From positions 65,763,501-65,827,500 of the forward strand of contig CM060834.1 of the NCBI GenBank assembly GCA_030762175.1: a stretch of 64,000 nt of DNA. The letters run 5' to 3'. Both the position numbers and the translations under genes were made by a program. Positions 62,291 to 64,000 of this stretch are shown here, in pieces; positions within the stretch are counted from its first letter, which is position 1, and every line of letters starts with the position of its first letter. Below the pieces are notes generated by a model that was given only the letters and a program-made list of their open reading frames with translations, ran no database searches and was not told the DNA's origin. The DNA is from Metallyticus violacea (lineage: Eukaryota > Arthropoda > Insecta > Mantodea > Metallyticidae).

Positions 62291-64000
62291 AATGCGCAAA
62301 GAATCTCGAAAGGAAAAAATTTTTTTTTCGAAGTTTGGAAACTTCCTTAGAATCACTTTTTTTCCATTCTTATTTGAGATAACTTGTTCTCTTTCATTAT
62401 ACTTGTTTGATAGCCTCAGACAAGCATATTATGCGCAAAGAATGTCGAAAAGAAAAAAATTTTATTTCGAAGGTTTGAATATTCGTTAGAATCACTTTTT
62501 TTCCGTTCTTATTTGAGATAACTGGTTCTCTTTCATTATACTACTTTGATAGCCTTAGACAAGCATATTATGCGCAAAGAATCTCGAAAAGAAAAAAATT
62601 TTTTTTCGAAGTTTGGAAACTTCGTTAGAATCACTTTTTTTCCGTTCTTATTTGAGATAACTGGTTCTCTTTCATTATACTAGTTTGATAGCCTCAGACA
62701 AGCATATTATGCGCAAAGAATCTCGAAAAGAAAAAAATTTTTTTTCGAAGTTTGGAAACTTCCTTAGAATCACTTTTTTTCCATTCTTATTTGAGAAAAC
62801 TTGTTCTCTTTCATTATACTTGTTTGATAGCCTCAGACAAGCATATTATGCGCAAAGAATGTCGAAAAGAAAAAAATTTTTTTTCGAAGTTTGGAAACTT
62901 CGTTAGAATCACTTTTTTTCCGTTCTTATTTGAGATTACTGGTTCTCTTTCATTATACTAGTTTGATAGCCTCAGACAAGCATATTATGCGCAAAGAATC
63001 TCGAAAAGAAAAAAATTTTTTTTCGAAGTTTGGAAACTTCGTTAGAATCACTTTTTTTCCGTTCTTATTTGAGATAACTTGTTCTCTTTCATTATACTAG
63101 TTTGATAGCCTTAGACCAGCATATTATGCGCAAAGAATCTCGAAAAGAAAAAAATTTTTTTTCGAAGTTTGGAAACTTCCTTAGAATCACTTTTTTTCCA
63201 TTCTTATTTGAGATAACTTGTTCTCTTTCATTATACTAGTTTGATAGCCTTAGACAAGCATATTATGCGCAAAGAATCTCGAAAAGAAAAAAATTTTTTT
63301 TCGAAGTTTGGAAACTTCGTTAGAATCACTTTTTTTCCGTTCTTATTTGAGATAACTTGTTCTCTTTCATTATACTAGTTTGATAGCCTATACTAGTTTG
63401 CGCATATTATGCGCAAAGAATCTCGAAAAGAAAAAATTTTTTTTTCGAATTTTGGAAACTTCGTTAGAATCACTTTTTTTCCGTTCTTATTTGAGATAAC
63501 TGGTTCTCTTTCATTATACTAGTTTGATAGCCTCAGACAAGCATATTATGCGCAAAGAATCTCGAAAAGAAAAAAATTTTTTTTCGAAGTTTGGAAACTT
63601 CCTTAGAATCACTTTTTTTCCATTCTTATTTGAGATAACTTGTTCTCTTTCATTATACTTGTTTGATAGCCTTAGACAAGCATATTATGCGCAAAGAATC
63701 TCGAAAAGAAAAAAATTTTTTTTCGAAGTTTGGAAACTTCGTTGGAATCACATTTTTTCCGTTCTTATTTAAGATTACTGGTTCTCTTTCATTATACTAG
63801 TTTGATAGCCTCAGACAAGCATATTATGCGCAAAGAATGTCGAAAAGAAAAAAATTTTTTTTCGAAGTTTGGAAACTTCGTTAGAATCACTTTTTTTCCG
63901 TTCTTATTTAAGATTACTGGTTCTCTTTCATTATACTAGTTTGATAGCCTCAGACAAGCATATTATGCGCAAAGAATCTCGAAAAGAAAAAAATTTTTTT
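62291..64000 (+). repeat. Terminal satellite segment, related to 28-34 kb blocks
   Basis: About twelve monomers fill the end of the window, with no gene; the last is cut off inside its A/T tract. GAGAAAACTTG at 62,793 and TTAGACCAGC near 63,112 tie it to the 25-34 kb blocks. From about 63,440 (A6T9 and CGAATTTTGG) it follows 33,990-34,556 with an offset of 29,452. One monomer, at 63.4 kb, is rearranged and is described separately. Confidence 0.72.
63371..63417 (+). repeat. Rearranged monomer with microduplication and new perfect palindrome
   Basis: TATACTAGTTTG at 63,371-63,382 is repeated at 63,389-63,400, replacing the usual TAGACAA or CAGACAA. The join adds about five bases. It creates a perfect inverted repeat, with left arm TTTGCGCATA at 63,397-63,406, a central T, and right arm TATGCGCAAA at 63,408-63,417. 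Elsewhere the dyad has 5-bp arms. No other monomer in the window shows this arrangement. Confidence 0.9.

Larger units (their letters stand above)
1..64000 (+). repeat. Uninterrupted 139-bp satellite DNA array
   Basis: The window is filled from end to end by one monomer of about 139 bp, repeated roughly 460 times head to tail with no inverted copies seen. Landmarks such as GATAACTTG, TTTGATAGCC, GCATATTATGCGC, an A7T8 tract and AAACTTCGTTAGAATCAC return in the same order every 138-140 bp. My consensus is 30% G+C. Monomers differ from one another by a few percent, mostly at recurring diagnostic sites. No unique sequence, transposon, simple-repeat island or gene interrupts it, and both ends fall inside monomers. 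A single-monomer array of this length with nested multimeric periods is typical of eukaryotic centromeric or pericentromeric heterochromatin. That location is inference, and I do not recognise the family or species. Confidence 0.98.

Noticed and set aside
1..64000. CRISPR array
   Set aside because: There are direct repeats at regular spacing, but the whole 139-bp period is repeated with no unique spacers, and no cas genes are present.
1..64000. Bacterial or phage origin of the window, or terminators formed by the hairpin plus T-run
   Set aside because: The inverted repeat followed by T-rich sequence looks terminator-like, but it recurs in about 460 monomers with no genes, promoters or operons. 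The pattern is that of eukaryotic satellite DNA.
1..64000. Telomeric repeat, rDNA spacer or tRNA/5S array
   Set aside because: The unit is 139 bp, with no short telomere-like motif, no rRNA gene segments and no tRNA or 5S internal promoter boxes that I can recognise.
1..64000. A novel multi-gene or defence system
   Set aside because: No coding sequence can be supported anywhere in the window. The notable content is repeat architecture only.

Overview
The whole 64,000-base window is one uninterrupted, head-to-tail tandem array of an AT-rich satellite monomer of about 139 bp. That is roughly 460 monomers, all in the same orientation, with both window ends lying inside the array. I see no protein gene, RNA gene, transposon, CRISPR array or unique sequence. 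The monomer consensus is about 30% G+C (42 of 139 bases in my hand-built consensus). The period, homogeneity and nested higher-order repeats point to constitutive heterochromatin of a eukaryote, plausibly centromeric or pericentromeric. I do not recognise the monomer as any named satellite and cannot assign a species.

Each monomer, taking GATAAC as position 1, has the same internal plan. There is a short dyad GCATATTATGC at about 47-57. An A7T8 tract, offset by one G from a run of four A, lies at about 76-90. It is followed directly by a perfect inverted repeat CGAAGTTT-GG-AAACTTCG at about 91-108. A T-rich stretch ending in CCGTT or CCATT comes last. Two main haplotypes recur: TTCG with CCGTT, and TTCC with CCATT. 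Further diagnostic variants (ACTTG/ACTGG, GATAAC/GATTAC/GATCAC, TACTAG/TACTTG, CCTCAG/CCTTAG) let blocks be matched across the window.

Layout: 1-3,090 shows a 2,500-bp (18-mer) repeat. 3,360-9,480 is a 3.06-kb (22-mer) tandem repeat that continues into a modified third copy and a 2,086-bp (15-mer) duplication to about 12,735. 12,736-18,829 is a mosaic that includes a block seen again at 60.5-62.3 kb and a local 694-bp (5-mer) duplication. 18,830-23,283 is a 2,219-bp (16-mer) tandem duplication. 23,284-27,169 is a mosaic. 27,170-31,619 is a 2,225-bp (16-mer) tandem duplication. 31,620-35,549 contains a 1,946-bp (14-mer) spaced duplication. 35,550-55,610 is a near-perfect tandem duplication with a 10,001-bp period. 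54,750-59,770 is a 2,498-bp (18-mer) tandem duplication. 59,771-64,000 is assembled from blocks related to the 12-16 kb and 28-34 kb regions.

There are no genes that work together here. The biology on show is satellite evolution: unequal exchange at several scales, slippage in the A/T tract, loss of exactly one monomer between long-range copies, and one apparent template-switch event that made a perfect palindrome near 63.4 kb. All alignments were done by eye, so block edges are good to tens of bases and identity statements are not exhaustive.
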